This document shows, one piece after another, positions 36,001 to 46,500 of a DNA stretch of 64,000 bases (positions within the stretch are counted from its first letter, which is position 1; every line of letters begins with the position of its first letter). The notes under the pieces were generated by a model, which was given only the letters and a program-made list of their open reading frames with translations, was not told the DNA's origin and did no database searches. Made by a program: the position numbers and the translations under genes. The stretch is from Epiperipatus broadwayi. Taxonomy: Eukaryota; Onychophora; Udeonychophora; Euonychophora; Peripatidae. The stretch is taken from contig JAQFVV010006294.1 in the NCBI GenBank assembly GCA_028023455.1, positions 64,001 to 128,000 on the forward strand, given 5' to 3'.

Positions 36001-36340
36001 TTAACTAGGCATTCATATATGCTACTGCTCCACTCCATTATAGTTTGACTATCTCCAGTAGCTACATAAACTTAGCCACCATCTCCTATTCTTGTCTACC
36101 CAACCTTATTTCAAACCACAAATGTTCTTGACATTTAACAATATTTAAATATTTTTTTTGATATAACACCTATACCACCACCCCTTTTTTCTTTTCTATT
36201 TATACCCTGCCAGACCAAATGTTCCAGAATAAGTTCTTCTCTTAGATGTGTTTCCACCACTACTAATACCTCAAACTCTCCATTTTCATTTACTTTATTT
36301 AATTCCAGCTACTTTTCTGGTCTCCTACCACCTTCCATAT
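33090..36340 (-). pseudogene. CR1-like ORF2 remnant: endonuclease-RT
   Basis: Endonuclease: MVIGDMNGHI at 35935-35970 followed by the DDVDNKNGQLL block. RT: GRWSNTRVRLFKGKG and KLNNYRLIAVTS at 34813-34920; QGGFRSDRHIGDSLF near 34720; motif A FIDIEKAYDRVN (about 34630); motif B GLRQG-stop-PMS (about 34455); the catalytic box is FANDV, for the usual FADD, near 34320. Post-RT: SYNKYVARIVWKRVAVAGLT (34065-34000), then MFGRLQFMGKKRNAK and RWVRKVMRYAEDLDKEF down to 33562, and a CKLC..KQLLIECKCL knuckle near 33380-33430. Several stops and the lost Asp show it is dead. Confidence 0.85.
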
Positions 36341-36566
36341 TCAAACATAATTTTAACAATTCCTTCTTTCCTAACTACTCTTTTATACATTCTTTTGATT
36401 CTTTCTTCTCCATTACATTTATAAATAACTTTCTTACCATTAATTTTAGACTCATTTCCTCTTCATATCTACACTTATATCTAAATCAACTACCTTTTGC
36501 TTATTTCTTACATCCTGTCCATTCTTCTTCTTTTTGACAGTACTGCAATTTACAACCCTATCCCTT

Positions 36567-37520
36567 TTATAAGTTTCCCGAATTATATTCTTTATAAACC
36601 AGACTCCCTAAAACTTCACTTCCTTGTTTTTCTAAATGCAATCCATCTTTACTATATAACTCCCTCTTTCCAATAAAACAATCCCACATATCCACAAACA
36701 TAACATTATTTCTCTCACATAATTTTTTCAATCTCTCATTAATAGAATATGCTCTATCTAACAAATGCTCCTTGTCAAATCTTGGTAATAATCCGACTAT
36801 CCCTACTCTTCCTTTAATCTTACTCAAATTCCTAATCAATTCTACATAGTCATCATTACTCTCTCTGATAGTCCTGACAAATTATTAGTCCCTACCATAA
36901 CATACAAATCTCTACTACCTTGCTTTTTTAGTTTATTTGCCACATGCCTAATTCTAGCTCCAGGAAAACACTCTTACATACCTGCTTCTATTTTCCTTTG
37001 CAATTATATCACCACATTCTCGAATTAGTCAATCTCCTATCAATACTGTTTCATAGTCTACTTTCTTTACTCCATCCATAACATTTTCTACCACCTTCTG
37101 GCCCTCCTTATCTACTTCTTCCTTATCATTCCTATTCAATAATTCCTTTATCTTCTCACACTTTGTCTCTAACGATTTAAATTTTGCTTTTACATCCTTC
37201 ACTTCTTCCTCTATCTTACTTATTCTTTGGCTAACCATCTCCATTGCACTACTACTTTCTCCACCCATATCTCTGACACTCCATTAAAACCATACTCTGT
37301 CCTATTTTCCTTAACTACATGCTACTCCCTTTCCCTGACTTTCTCTTTAGACTATCTACACTTAGAAACCACTTTCTCACCTCTTTTATCAAATTTACAG
37401 TGACTACATAACCATAAACCTGTTACATCCTTCCTAGTCTCATTCAAACATTTCAAGTGATAAACCCCATCACAAACAGTACTCTACCAGAGCACACCTA
37501 GTTTCTTTCTGCCAATTATA
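36567..37520 (-). pseudogene. CR1-like ORF1 remnant: PHD-like finger, coiled coil, SGNH esterase
   Basis: From the N-terminus: a PHD-like finger (about 37520-37385) with CDGVYHLKC and GLWLCSHCKF; a charged coiled-coil segment (37268-37060) rich in Glu/Lys heptads; then the esterase. Esterase block I reads VLIGD followed by a TGA stop where Ser is expected (GDS), at about 37030. A later block reads DLYVMVGTNNL. The C-terminal block reads DGLHLEKQGSEVL (36567-36839), with the Asp and His of the SGNH triad. Family knowledge: such ORF1 proteins accompany CR1 RNA, and the esterase may act on lipids. Here the nucleophile codon itself has become a stop. Confidence 0.8.
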
Positions 37521-37625
37521 TAGGCATTGTAGAATACAAATGCAATCCATATTCCTTATTTTCCAAATCATCTATTCTATATTTGACTTTATACTGCCTC
37601 TCCTATTCTTCAATTCCTTCTGATC

Positions 37626-38589
37626 ACCGAGGGTGCCAACAGGTTGTAGAACTATGAATTAAATTTTATAGTTATATTTGACATAACACAGGTTTTTTCA
37701 TAGTCAGTGATAATATCTTCTTGTGAAATTTTATAATACAAAGTTCACTTAGTGAATATTCATTTCTCATAGAAATTATCAATTTGAGTTCATATCAAAA
37801 ATGGTTAGTTTTACAAGCAATTTGTCTGTATCAAAATTATAATAAATAGTAAAAATTGAATGATTGATTTTTGTTTTTTTAATCACAAATTCTAATAAAT
37901 AGGTAACTTATTTGGATTTTTTATTTATTGGTTAATATCTTGAGTACAGCTTTGGTAGTGCTATCTAGTATGTAAAATTTGAATCTGTTATGTAAAATAT
38001 CTGTGCACCTAATATTTCTTCACACCATTTTTTTGTTTGAAAAGACTCCTGATTAAATCCCTAAAAAGTGTGTGAAGAAATGAAAGTATATTTTAAGTTT
38101 GAAGTAAATCTAATTAACTCAAATCATTTTTTTAAAAAACAAGAATGCTCTATTCAGCAATAGAATATGCTAGTCTTTATTCTTTTTTAAGAAACCATTT
38201 TTAAAGTATCTGCATTACACCATTATAATAATAATAAAATTGTTTTTAGAAATATATTTTATTTTAAAAAATGTTTGACTACAGTATATCTATGATCATT
38301 CCTAAATATCATGTATAGAATTCTGTCTTGTATTGCTGAAGATGGCATTCAGTTTTTTCAAATGCTTTACAGTTGTTTAGACTAAAAATCCAACATAATT
38401 TTGATGGAATTACAATAAAGTTACAATATTTGAGGATTTCTCATTATTCATGTTCTATTGAAGAATTTATTTACTTACTGTTAAAGCAATGTCACTTTAG
38501 ATGAATTTTCTCTTTTTGGAAGTTGCTGATAAATATAATAGATAAAGTGGGTGAGAAAATTGAAACTTATGGAAAGTTATTCTGTAAAT
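37626..38589. other. Pyrophosphatase intron, no gene seen
   Basis: AT-rich, with nothing recognised between the 5' end of the CR1-like element and the hAT-like terminus at 38590. Confidence 0.55.
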
Positions 38590-38690
38590 CAGGGATGGCG
38601 AATCCCATGACCATAGGCACACATAAGCACCCATGACACGATCATCTAAAAATGCATTATAAATGTCATTTCTCTTTTTTTTTTCAATGT
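38590..38690 (+). mobile_element. hAT-like left terminus fragment
   Basis: Starts CAGGGATGGCGAATCCCATG and continues with TAGGCACACATAAGCACCC, the style of hAT elements whose ends read CAGGG.TGGC.AA followed by GGCAC words. No matching right end was found. The CR1-like 3' fragment begins about 100 bp downstream and may have cut it. Confidence 0.45.
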
Positions 38691-38796
38691 GTAAAGATAT
38701 TTAAAAATATATAAAAATATAAAAACAAATATTACTATACAATGAAATATTGTGCTTGCCTTAATAAATGCTCTCTTGAGTGTTATATAGCAAAGA

Positions 38797-39312
38797 ATGG
38801 GATAAAAGAATAAATGCATTCATAAAAAATAGGGAGATGGAGATATGGAGAGTAAAAAGGGCTTAAATATATTGGGTGTGTATTAATTTATGATAGTAGT
38901 AAGGAAAACAGTTTAAGGCTTGAACAGGATCATTAGCAACAAGGATAAATGGATGAGTGTGGGTGATTTAGTCTGCAAGTTATGTATAAGGAATGATGGA
39001 AAATATTACACATCTGTTAATTGAATGTAAATGCTTACAAGCAGAAAGGGTACAAATAATGAAGTTGTAGAATAAATATAAAGTGTGTGGAAAAAGATGA
39101 GAGAGATCTAGATATAAAGGTCAGAGAGTGGACAAAGATAATGTTATGGAAATGGGATGGAACAGGATAGAGAAGAATTTGAAAAAACCTTAGGGTGGGG
39201 AATGGAAAGAAAGACAAGGTGCTAAAAGGTTTCTCTGGGCAAAGTGGCTGAGAGATTTCCTGACTCCGATAAAGGAGAAGTCATAGCACAGCACAACACA
39301 TCACATCACATG
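38797..39312 (+). mobile_element. CR1-like 3' end fragment, second copy
   Basis: Aligns along its length with the reverse complement of 33070-33590: ATGGAGATATGGAGAGTAAA, TTTAGTCTGCAAGTTATGT, GTTAATTGAATGTAAATGCT, AGCAGAAAGGGTACA.ATAAT, and the ACATCACATCACAT end. It encodes only the decayed post-RT region including the Cys-rich knuckle. 5'-truncated and opposite in orientation to the larger copy. Confidence 0.85.
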
Positions 39313-39519
39313 GAAAATTTAATTTACGGTGATCAGAAGTAAATGATGATTGACACTGACTAAACCCAAGGTGAACCAGAGCTCATTAACCAAGAAATAA
39401 AATTAGAACAAATGTTAACTAATATGATTTAAAATTTTTTAATTATTTATTAATATTACATTTTAAAATTTCAGGTATTGAGATATTTATAAGGTGGTGT
39501 ATATATGACAAATTTTATC
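39313..39519. other. Short intronic segment
   Basis: It begins with an inverted version of a ~27-bp word also found at 21154-21180. GGTGATCAGAAG at 39328-39339 also matches the complement of 37617-37628, at the 5' edge of the large CR1-like copy. No other feature. Confidence 0.5.
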
Positions 39520-41150
39520 AAAGCGTGTACAAAAGGAAGAAAACATTAAACGCTCCAGCAGCAAGGCTAATTCTCTCATCGAGTTTCTAAAAGGGAGGGA
39601 AGAGATTTTGCTTCAGCTGAAGATTCACTAAATCAATTCTGGTTTATCCATTCAAAGATTTTTAACACGGATATAGTCTTGTAACAAATGCAACGAAACA
39701 GTGCAGGCAAGCACTCCCTAGTACACTGAAACTAGAGATATCATGTGTCTGCAGAACGGCTCATGGATAATCACGTTTAAAATCACCAAGATTGATTTCT
39801 ATACAAGAAGAGCAAATAGAATAAGAAATACTACTGAGTGTATTTTAAAATGAAAAAAAAAATCTGATTTAATGAAAACAGTAATATTCAAACGGTGAAT
39901 CACCAACTAAAGATTGACCATAAACTAAGCTGCCATAAATTAACTAAAGGTATTTCAAAAGGAGATAGGTAAGTAATAAGAAAATAATTTACATCTGCCC
40001 AAGCATTTATTCAGAATGTAAAACATACAACTATAAAACTAAATAGCTTAAGGAAACTCTCAGTACATGCCCTGACATATAATAAAAACACAATTCCAAG
40101 ATTACAATCATATATTATTAAGACTAAAATATACTGTACACATCACTAACAAAAGAACACATATAATAATTATAAGATGTGAAAAGTTAGCTTACAGATT
40201 TACTTTAGATTGAGAATTTAATTAGAGATTTATGCCCTGGCAAGAATATGAAATAAGTTACCTTACAGTACAGACAAGTCCAGTAAGTATTCTCAGTTGT
40301 GCATAGATATTATCGAGTGAAGTCTTCAAGTGTTTCTCTCTTTAAATGGTGGCAAGTGTGAAGGCTTACTTGAGAAACAGTTCTAGTTTAGGCTTTTAAG
40401 GCATTATTAGAATAAACAGCTCGGAGACCAGGATCCATCTTCGAGTAGTTTAGTATGGCATTCTAGGAGTTTGAACACACATGGCATGAAACTATCATTT
40501 GGAAGACAAACACAGTTAATTCAACACAGGTTATTCTGAGAGTTTGATCGAATGTCTCATCAACAGGTAAATGAATATAATCTCCTAACAGTGGGTCCAG
40601 GAAGCGAACAGCAAAGTATTAAAATTTATTAGAAACTGGATATTCCAAATAAGCTGAACAAAATAAACTGTGTAGTTGCTTTTCTTAAGCAAATCAATCT
40701 AGGCCAAGCTAACCAAAGTAATAAGTATCCGAAGAATAACAAGTCCTAAACTTCTCGACTATTTATATGCCACTTTATCTCCCGCAACATCTTTTTCTTT
40801 TTAATTAATTAGAAATATTTGCCCCAGCCCTATCCCTATCTCATTCTCAATCTTAATTAAAATATCTCACCAGGGTTCTTAACTTATACAAAAATTAATT
40901 AATACAAAATTAAATTTCCGCTCTTTTCAAGATAAATTAAAATAGATTATATTTAAAATAATAAAAACAGGAATGCCATTAAAACTTTCCAAAATTAAAA
41001 GCTTTCTCAAAAAAGATTAACTTTTTAAATTAGTTTTTACGATTTGATTAAAAAAAAAAGTGTCAACAGAAACTTATTTTTAAATTGAAAAGTAAAATTT
41101 AAAGATTTTAAAATATAGCTGTGTATGTGTGTTATAACATAGTGAAACAG
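39520..41150 (-). repeat. Unclassified ~1.5-kb dispersed repeat, copy B
   Basis: Inverted counterpart of 18040-19600. On the minus strand: TATAACACACATACACAGCT, TTTTAATTTTGGAAAG, ACCCTGGTGAGATA followed by TTTAATTAAGATTGAGA (40877 downward), GCCAGGGCATAAATCTCTAA (40240 downward), ATGCTTGGGCAGATGTAAAT, GAGCCGTTCTGCAGACACAT (near 39760) and GCGTTTAATGTTTTC near 39550. Identity is uneven, highest in short islands. No coding potential seen. Confidence 0.7.
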
Positions 41151-41840
41151 TAAGATTCGTATTCGAATCTTAAGTTTCACCTTTTTCTGTCGTCTCTCAC
41201 TGACCGGTCTATCCCGCCCAAATTTAAACTTTTCGCACACATTTCGATCTCAAATTAAAGGCACTAAATAAGGATAAAATAATATAATTTAGATTTCTTT
41301 TAGTTATATAATTTTGTATAATTTTAATCATTTATTTTGGATTATAAAGTTCGTATTTATTGCTTTGTTTAAATTTCATTTAATAATGATTCTACAAAAA
41401 TCTGATGTAATATTTAATTAAAAGTTAAAATAATCTTATGTTCCCTTTTTGTCTTTGAAATTTAAAAGCATCGGTCAGTGATAGATAATAGATTAATTAA
41501 AAAAAAATTCCCCAAAATGTAATTAGTAAATGTAAAATGTAAACAATAGAACGGCAGCTTTCTTTATAATTAAAACCAACAAAATGCATTGATTATCCTC
41601 AGGGCAGATTAAGTAGAACCTAAAAATACCTTAACAAAAATGTGAAAGATCAAGATAAGAGGCCATCTTAGACTGGCTGGAGACATGCACTTAAACTTTA
41701 GCTCTGCTCTCGATCACTGAGAGTCTCCAAAATATAAAAATAAATTGTTCCTGCCAAGGTATGACTGAGTAAAAGCACCTAGATTATTCTCCATCAGGAG
41801 ATGGCCTATCGGATGCTGAACTTTCCATTGCCCGTCATAA

Positions 41841-42023
41841 ATTCACCATGAAGATCTGCTGCCTGAAATAAATGAGAAAGCTGTTGCTGCTGTTAAAGTA
41901 AATGAAACATCTAAATACAAGAAAGAATTGCCACTCATGAACTATTTGCTACTAAACCAATGGACTCGGAAAACTTCTTATAAAACAGGTACCTGTCTGT
42001 GTTCAAACTCTAGAGTACTCTAA
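41841..42023 (+). other. Short open stretch in a GC-richer patch, possible coding remnant
   Basis: A 60-codon open frame between in-frame stops, without a convincing start, reading HEDLLPEINEKAVAAVKV, then KKELPLMNYLLLNQW. The patch 41640-42010 is clearly less AT-rich than its surroundings. It lies 560 bp upstream of the + exon at 42585 but has no clear splice sites. It could be a chance frame, a transposon remnant or an exon. No family recognised. Confidence 0.25.
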
Positions 42024-42584
42024 TAATATGCTATAGCTCTTCTTCATACTACTTATCTAAATTATAAAATGTAAAAACTACCATATATATAACTAAAACT
42101 GAATAATTAACTTAATGTGTAAATTTCTCTAATAATCTAGCTTACCTCATTCTATCTTTCTTGGGTGCGTATTTCTAAAATCTACATTTTATCTATATTT
42201 ATTATTTAATTATTGCATGCTCATAATTGTCTCAATTTTCAAAGTTTAAATCTATGATCGCTTGAAATAGTGAGTGAGTGTCAGATTTCATTAACATTAC
42301 TTTCATAAATAATTTAATTTTCATATAAACCAACACGCATTCAATGCTTCATTTATTGTAATGCAGGGTCTACAACTACGCAAATGGCTGACGTATTAGT
42401 TGTAATAATCCCCAGTTTATATATGTTTTGCATTTATTAAATCTTAATGAATAATTCCATAAAATTACATTTCTTTGAGAGTCGCCAAAGTTCTTTAGTA
42501 AATGTTGATAATGTAGGGCCGAGTTAAAAATCTATTTAAATCTTATCATAATCGTTTATACGTTATACATGTGCTACGTTTTAG

Positions 42585-42806
42585 AGACGCGATGACCCAT
42601 TCCGCCGTGAAATTTCCGGATTCTTCAGGATTGAAATTAACCCCAGTCGTCCTACACAAGTGGACATAATGGGTGCTCCCATAGGATTTGACGACGTCAT
42701 GCAGCCAGCCGGAAAACTGCGACACGGACCACTTGTCCCTGGTTATGCTTATGTGACACCTTACTTTGTCGGGCCGATGGCAGAGACCAGCACGACATTC
42801 TTATAA
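42585..42806 (+). CDS. Putative 3'-terminal coding exon of an unidentified gene
   Basis: 73 codons plus TAA, preceded by an acceptor-like TACGTTTTAG whose TAG is the in-frame stop, so the frame opens exactly at the splice site. It is about half G+C in DNA that is about 30% G+C, and stop-free. It encodes RRDDPFRREISGFFRIEI, then APIGFDDVMQPAGKL, PLVPGYAYVTPYFVGP and ETSTTFL-stop. The C-terminus T-F-L fits a class I PDZ ligand pattern (S/T-x-hydrophobic), an inference only. No domain was recognised. It is antisense to and nested in the 33.5-kb pyrophosphatase intron. AATAAA at 42943 could serve polyadenylation. Upstream exons were not found; a processed or foreign fragment remains possible. Confidence 0.5.
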   Translation, partial: RRDDPFRREISGFFRIEINPSRPTQVDIMGAPIGFDDVMQPAGKLRHGPLVPGYAYVTPYFVGPMAETSTTFL

Positions 42807-42942
42807 ACTCATTCATGGCATTGCAGTTTCGATATACTGCCATTCCATATCGCCTTTCTAAAGAGTACCACGTGTTCCTTTACTTAATTTTATTATTCTA
42901 TATATCACTCTGCCTCTGTATTATCTTCGTAATTCACTCTCA

Positions 42943-42948
42943 AATAAA
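42943..42948 (+). promoter_or_regulatory. Candidate polyadenylation signal
   Basis: AATAAA about 137 bases after the stop codon at 42804-42806. Such hexamers are common in AT-rich DNA, so the value lies in its position. Confidence 0.35.
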
Positions 42949-43336
42949 TGTTTGCCCTTAGTTATAAATAAATATTTTAATTAAATAAATATATGTCTGC
43001 TGCTACTCTTATAAACCTTACTTTAGACTCTTGCATTGCAAAGGTATAAATCCCTCCAGACATGCATTAGAAATACTTACTCGAGAATTTTAGGTAGCTA
43101 GATTACGCCTTCAAATAAGTGAATTCCTTTTGTAAACAAATAAATAAATGTACTCTTTAAAATATAATCATGTCGCAAATCCCGCTACTGAAGCTTTTAA
43201 TCCATAAAATATTATTAGTAAATGATCTTATTAAAATGTGTTAATAAATAATTTTAAACTATACGTCTGCAGTTACGTTTCATTTATACGATATCCATTC
43301 TATACAATATTTCCTCGATTATGTAAATATGAATGT

Positions 43337-43587
43337 TTAATTAATATTAGTTTGATTATTGGCTAATTCGAAAATAAAATCATGAATCTCTTGCATATCC
43401 CTGACCACCGTGCCTAAAGAAATATTTACTAATGTCGCATCAGATGCGTTGTTTCGTCGATTGTATTGTGGAACCGATAAATTATGTTCGAACTCAGTAC
43501 CACAGGTGGCTTCGCTACCTCGATGGTGCTGCTGTTCTGTGTGGTGGTCGAATTCTGCACTATGTTTACGAGTCACACGTTTTCTGA
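43337..43587 (-). CDS. Putative terminal coding exon of an unidentified minus-strand gene
   Basis: Acceptor-like TATTGTAACAG precedes a stop-free frame of 82 codons ending in TAA. It encodes a polar, His/Gln-rich start (EFDHHTEQQHHRGSEA) and an amphipathic end (LGTVVRDMQEIHDFIFEL). G+C is well above background. It enters in phase 1 (needs one base from the previous exon), so it cannot be an alternative last exon read in frame from the pyrophosphatase exon at 54870-54956, which ends in phase 0. It converges with the + exon at 42585-42806, 530 bp away. No family recognised; no obvious partner exon found up to 54 kb. Confidence 0.4.
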
Positions 43588-46500
43588 CTGTTACAATATA
43601 AAACTTTTAAATAACTTTATAAAAATAAAAATTAGTATTAATTTCGTGATGAGACTTTTGCAGTGGATAAAGCATCTGGTTCATATACACAAACATTAAA
43701 CTTTTAATGCAAATTATAATCCCCTCACAATGTGGAGACATGATTGCTATCCACATAAGAATATGCAATAAAATATTTCTATTTCACATTAAAGGAATAC
43801 TTTTATAAAAATTGAGCATTATGATGGAAACAATTATTTAACTAATCAAATCATTTTACAACAATTTTAAAACTGCATTTCAAACTATCATACATTATCA
43901 CTCTAATAAATAAGATATCAGACTGACATCTCTTGATAACCTTAACTCTTCAGGTGAAATAGGGATTTAAATTCCTGTGTTTGCATATTAATTGGTTTCA
44001 AAATTTGAATATATTTACAATAAAATATATCATTATATATGCAGAATGGAGATTATATAAGTGTTGTGAAATGATTTGATTGCTTACATATTTGTTTCCA
44101 GCCTGGTGCTTAAACTTTATATATACATATAATTTTTATAAAAAGCCTATAAAAGAGTAAACTTATTTCTTTCTACAATATTAAATTTAAAGTATAGTAC
44201 AGTTTGAGCTTTACCAACTGTTATCAGAACATGAATAAATACTCTATCCATAAGGCACATGTTTAACAAGAACTATTTACTAATTTTTATAAGCTACACT
44301 AAAGTTCAAAATGCTTTTTTATTTTAACACAGTGATAATAGGTTAGTTTATAATTAACTAATAGCAATGTAATTTTATTACAGATGTGAAACTTGTTACT
44401 TCATAAAAAAAAGAACAATTTATACAGTACAATATTTAAACAAAACATAAAATATTAAAACACTTTAAAAAAAAAGCAGGAATAATTAGTAACCTATTTT
44501 AATATTATATTAACTGATATTTATATTGTAACTTAATAAAATTACACTGAAAGATGAGTAGTCCTTAAAACCATTGTAAGTATTTCATCATTGTATTTTC
44601 AATTTAAATTAATCATTGTAACTATAAATAAATAATTGTAATGTCGGAATGATCAAAATCATTGTAACTTAATAAAATAGATCAACATGTAAGTAAAATT
44701 ATTAATGAGGGAATGGAATAGTAGCCAAAATATATAAGATCAAAATATTAATTATCAATCCTATTGTAACTTAAATAAAAGATTCAGTATCAATCAAAAT
44801 GATGAGTAGGAACATATTAAGGAGACTCATAAGTGGTAACTATAATAGACATTGAAATTTATTAATGATCAAAATATTAATTATCAATCAAAATATCGGT
44901 GGCTTAAATTCATCCATTTCTACTTAAGATTTTTAAAAATATAATATCAATAATTAGAAACAATAATGCTTGGAGACTAGTCATTTCAGTTATCTGAGCT
45001 ATTTCAAACCCTAGTTAGGCAGCCATTGTATCATCAACAAACAAGTAGAAACTATAAACAAATTATTATAGACAAACTATTATAACTCAGGAAATAATAT
45101 CAAGTGGGTGAGTACACTGGTAACTCAATAAAATATCTTCTCAATAAATCCAACAGTAGATTTTACCCACTTTCATTTCTTGGTTTGATGTCAAGTGCAT
45201 ATTTAAGTAAATAACAAGTGAATATGGTCACTAGGTTATTTGAACTTAGACAAAGTTATATCTTATAATCTTTTCACATGTACCGAGTTTGAACCCGTTT
45301 TGATACTTTATTTCTAACAAAAATGGAGGATTTTGCTTTTAGACCCATATCACTGTATGCACTAACATTTAGGTAAACATAAAACATCATTAAACTAAAG
45401 TGGAGTATATAAAATTCATCAGACAGAAATCATCTCCTAGATCTTAACATAATAAATGTGTTTCAATATCTTTATAAGTTTTACTAGGTCATATTATACT
45501 ATTAATTTAGGATGGCAATTCACTCATCCTTGCATGATGTAGATGAGGGAATGGACATTATTATAATGATTCATGAATGTCAACTAAATACCATGAAATT
45601 ACTATTTATGGCCTTTAAACATTTATCTATCTCATTAATTAAAACGTGATGATGGTGATGACAATAATGATAATAGTTCCATCCACAGCTTTAGAACCAA
45701 GCCTAACCTAAAATTCAGTTCTAAAGAAATTTATAACCATTGGTTACTCTTAGTATATCTAATTAGATCTTAAATAATTAATATTCACCATTGATGATGA
45801 ATGGTCACAACTAATAAAGAATACTCTCAATAAAATATATATGCCTCATTTAATGAAACAAATTAACATTTATTAATGCAATACTAACATATACAAACAA
45901 TTTAAAGATAAAACTAAGAATTTATATGACTAATAATAATAATAATAATTGATTATATTGCAATCATAAGATTAATTTTAAGTTCTTCCCCCCTTTTCTA
46001 TCAAAAATATCATGTATATTACTTTGGATACCAAATTTGTTAAGATTTTCAATTCACAAGAAAATATTTCATATAAAAAACATAAACACCCTTTTGGCAC
46101 ACATACTTTTATAATCTAACATGTAAAGTAGAATGATTAAGGAGAAAATGTTAGTGGAATCGGAAGAGCAAGATTTTCAGAAACAAGTTTTTAAATTATT
46201 TCTCCCCCTCCCTTCTAAGCTTTGAAATCACTATTCTTTAACTTAAAACAAAAATAATCTAATATCTTACTGCTGCCTGTTATTATCACATTCACACATC
46301 CTCATATACATGTAACAAGTTAATATATTACCGTGTATGTGTGTGTTGATACCCTTAGAAGTAAAATATTATTAAAAAACAAAATAATAATACAAAAAAA
46401 ATCTTTTACATATTAACAAACATTTCATAATTTTAGATTAGTATACAATAATATCCTTTAGATAATAAACTTCATTAATAAGTGGGGTATAAGTTTTAGC

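Larger units (their letters stand above)
33065..37625 (-). mobile_element. CR1-like LINE with PHD-like/esterase ORF1, near full length
   Basis: On the minus strand: a PHD-like zinc finger, coiled coil and SGNH esterase in ORF1, then endonuclease, RT and a C-terminal region with a Cys-rich knuckle. PHD and esterase domains in ORF1 are described for CR1-group LINEs. The 3' end carries CATTACATCACATTAAG, matching the CACATCACATCACAT end of a second copy at 38797-39312, as CR1 elements end in short tandem motifs. The strong purine/pyrimidine strand bias of this 4.5-kb block marks its limits. Confidence 0.85.

Noticed and set aside
43337-43587. Alternative last exon of pyrophosphatase
   Set aside because: Same strand and inside the right intron, but the preceding exon ends in phase 0 and the open frame here needs phase 1. 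In phase 0 a stop comes after four codons.
43410-43699. Plus-strand open frames opposite 43337-43587
   Set aside because: Shadows of the better-supported minus-strand frame, which starts at an acceptor-like site and has a more plausible composition.
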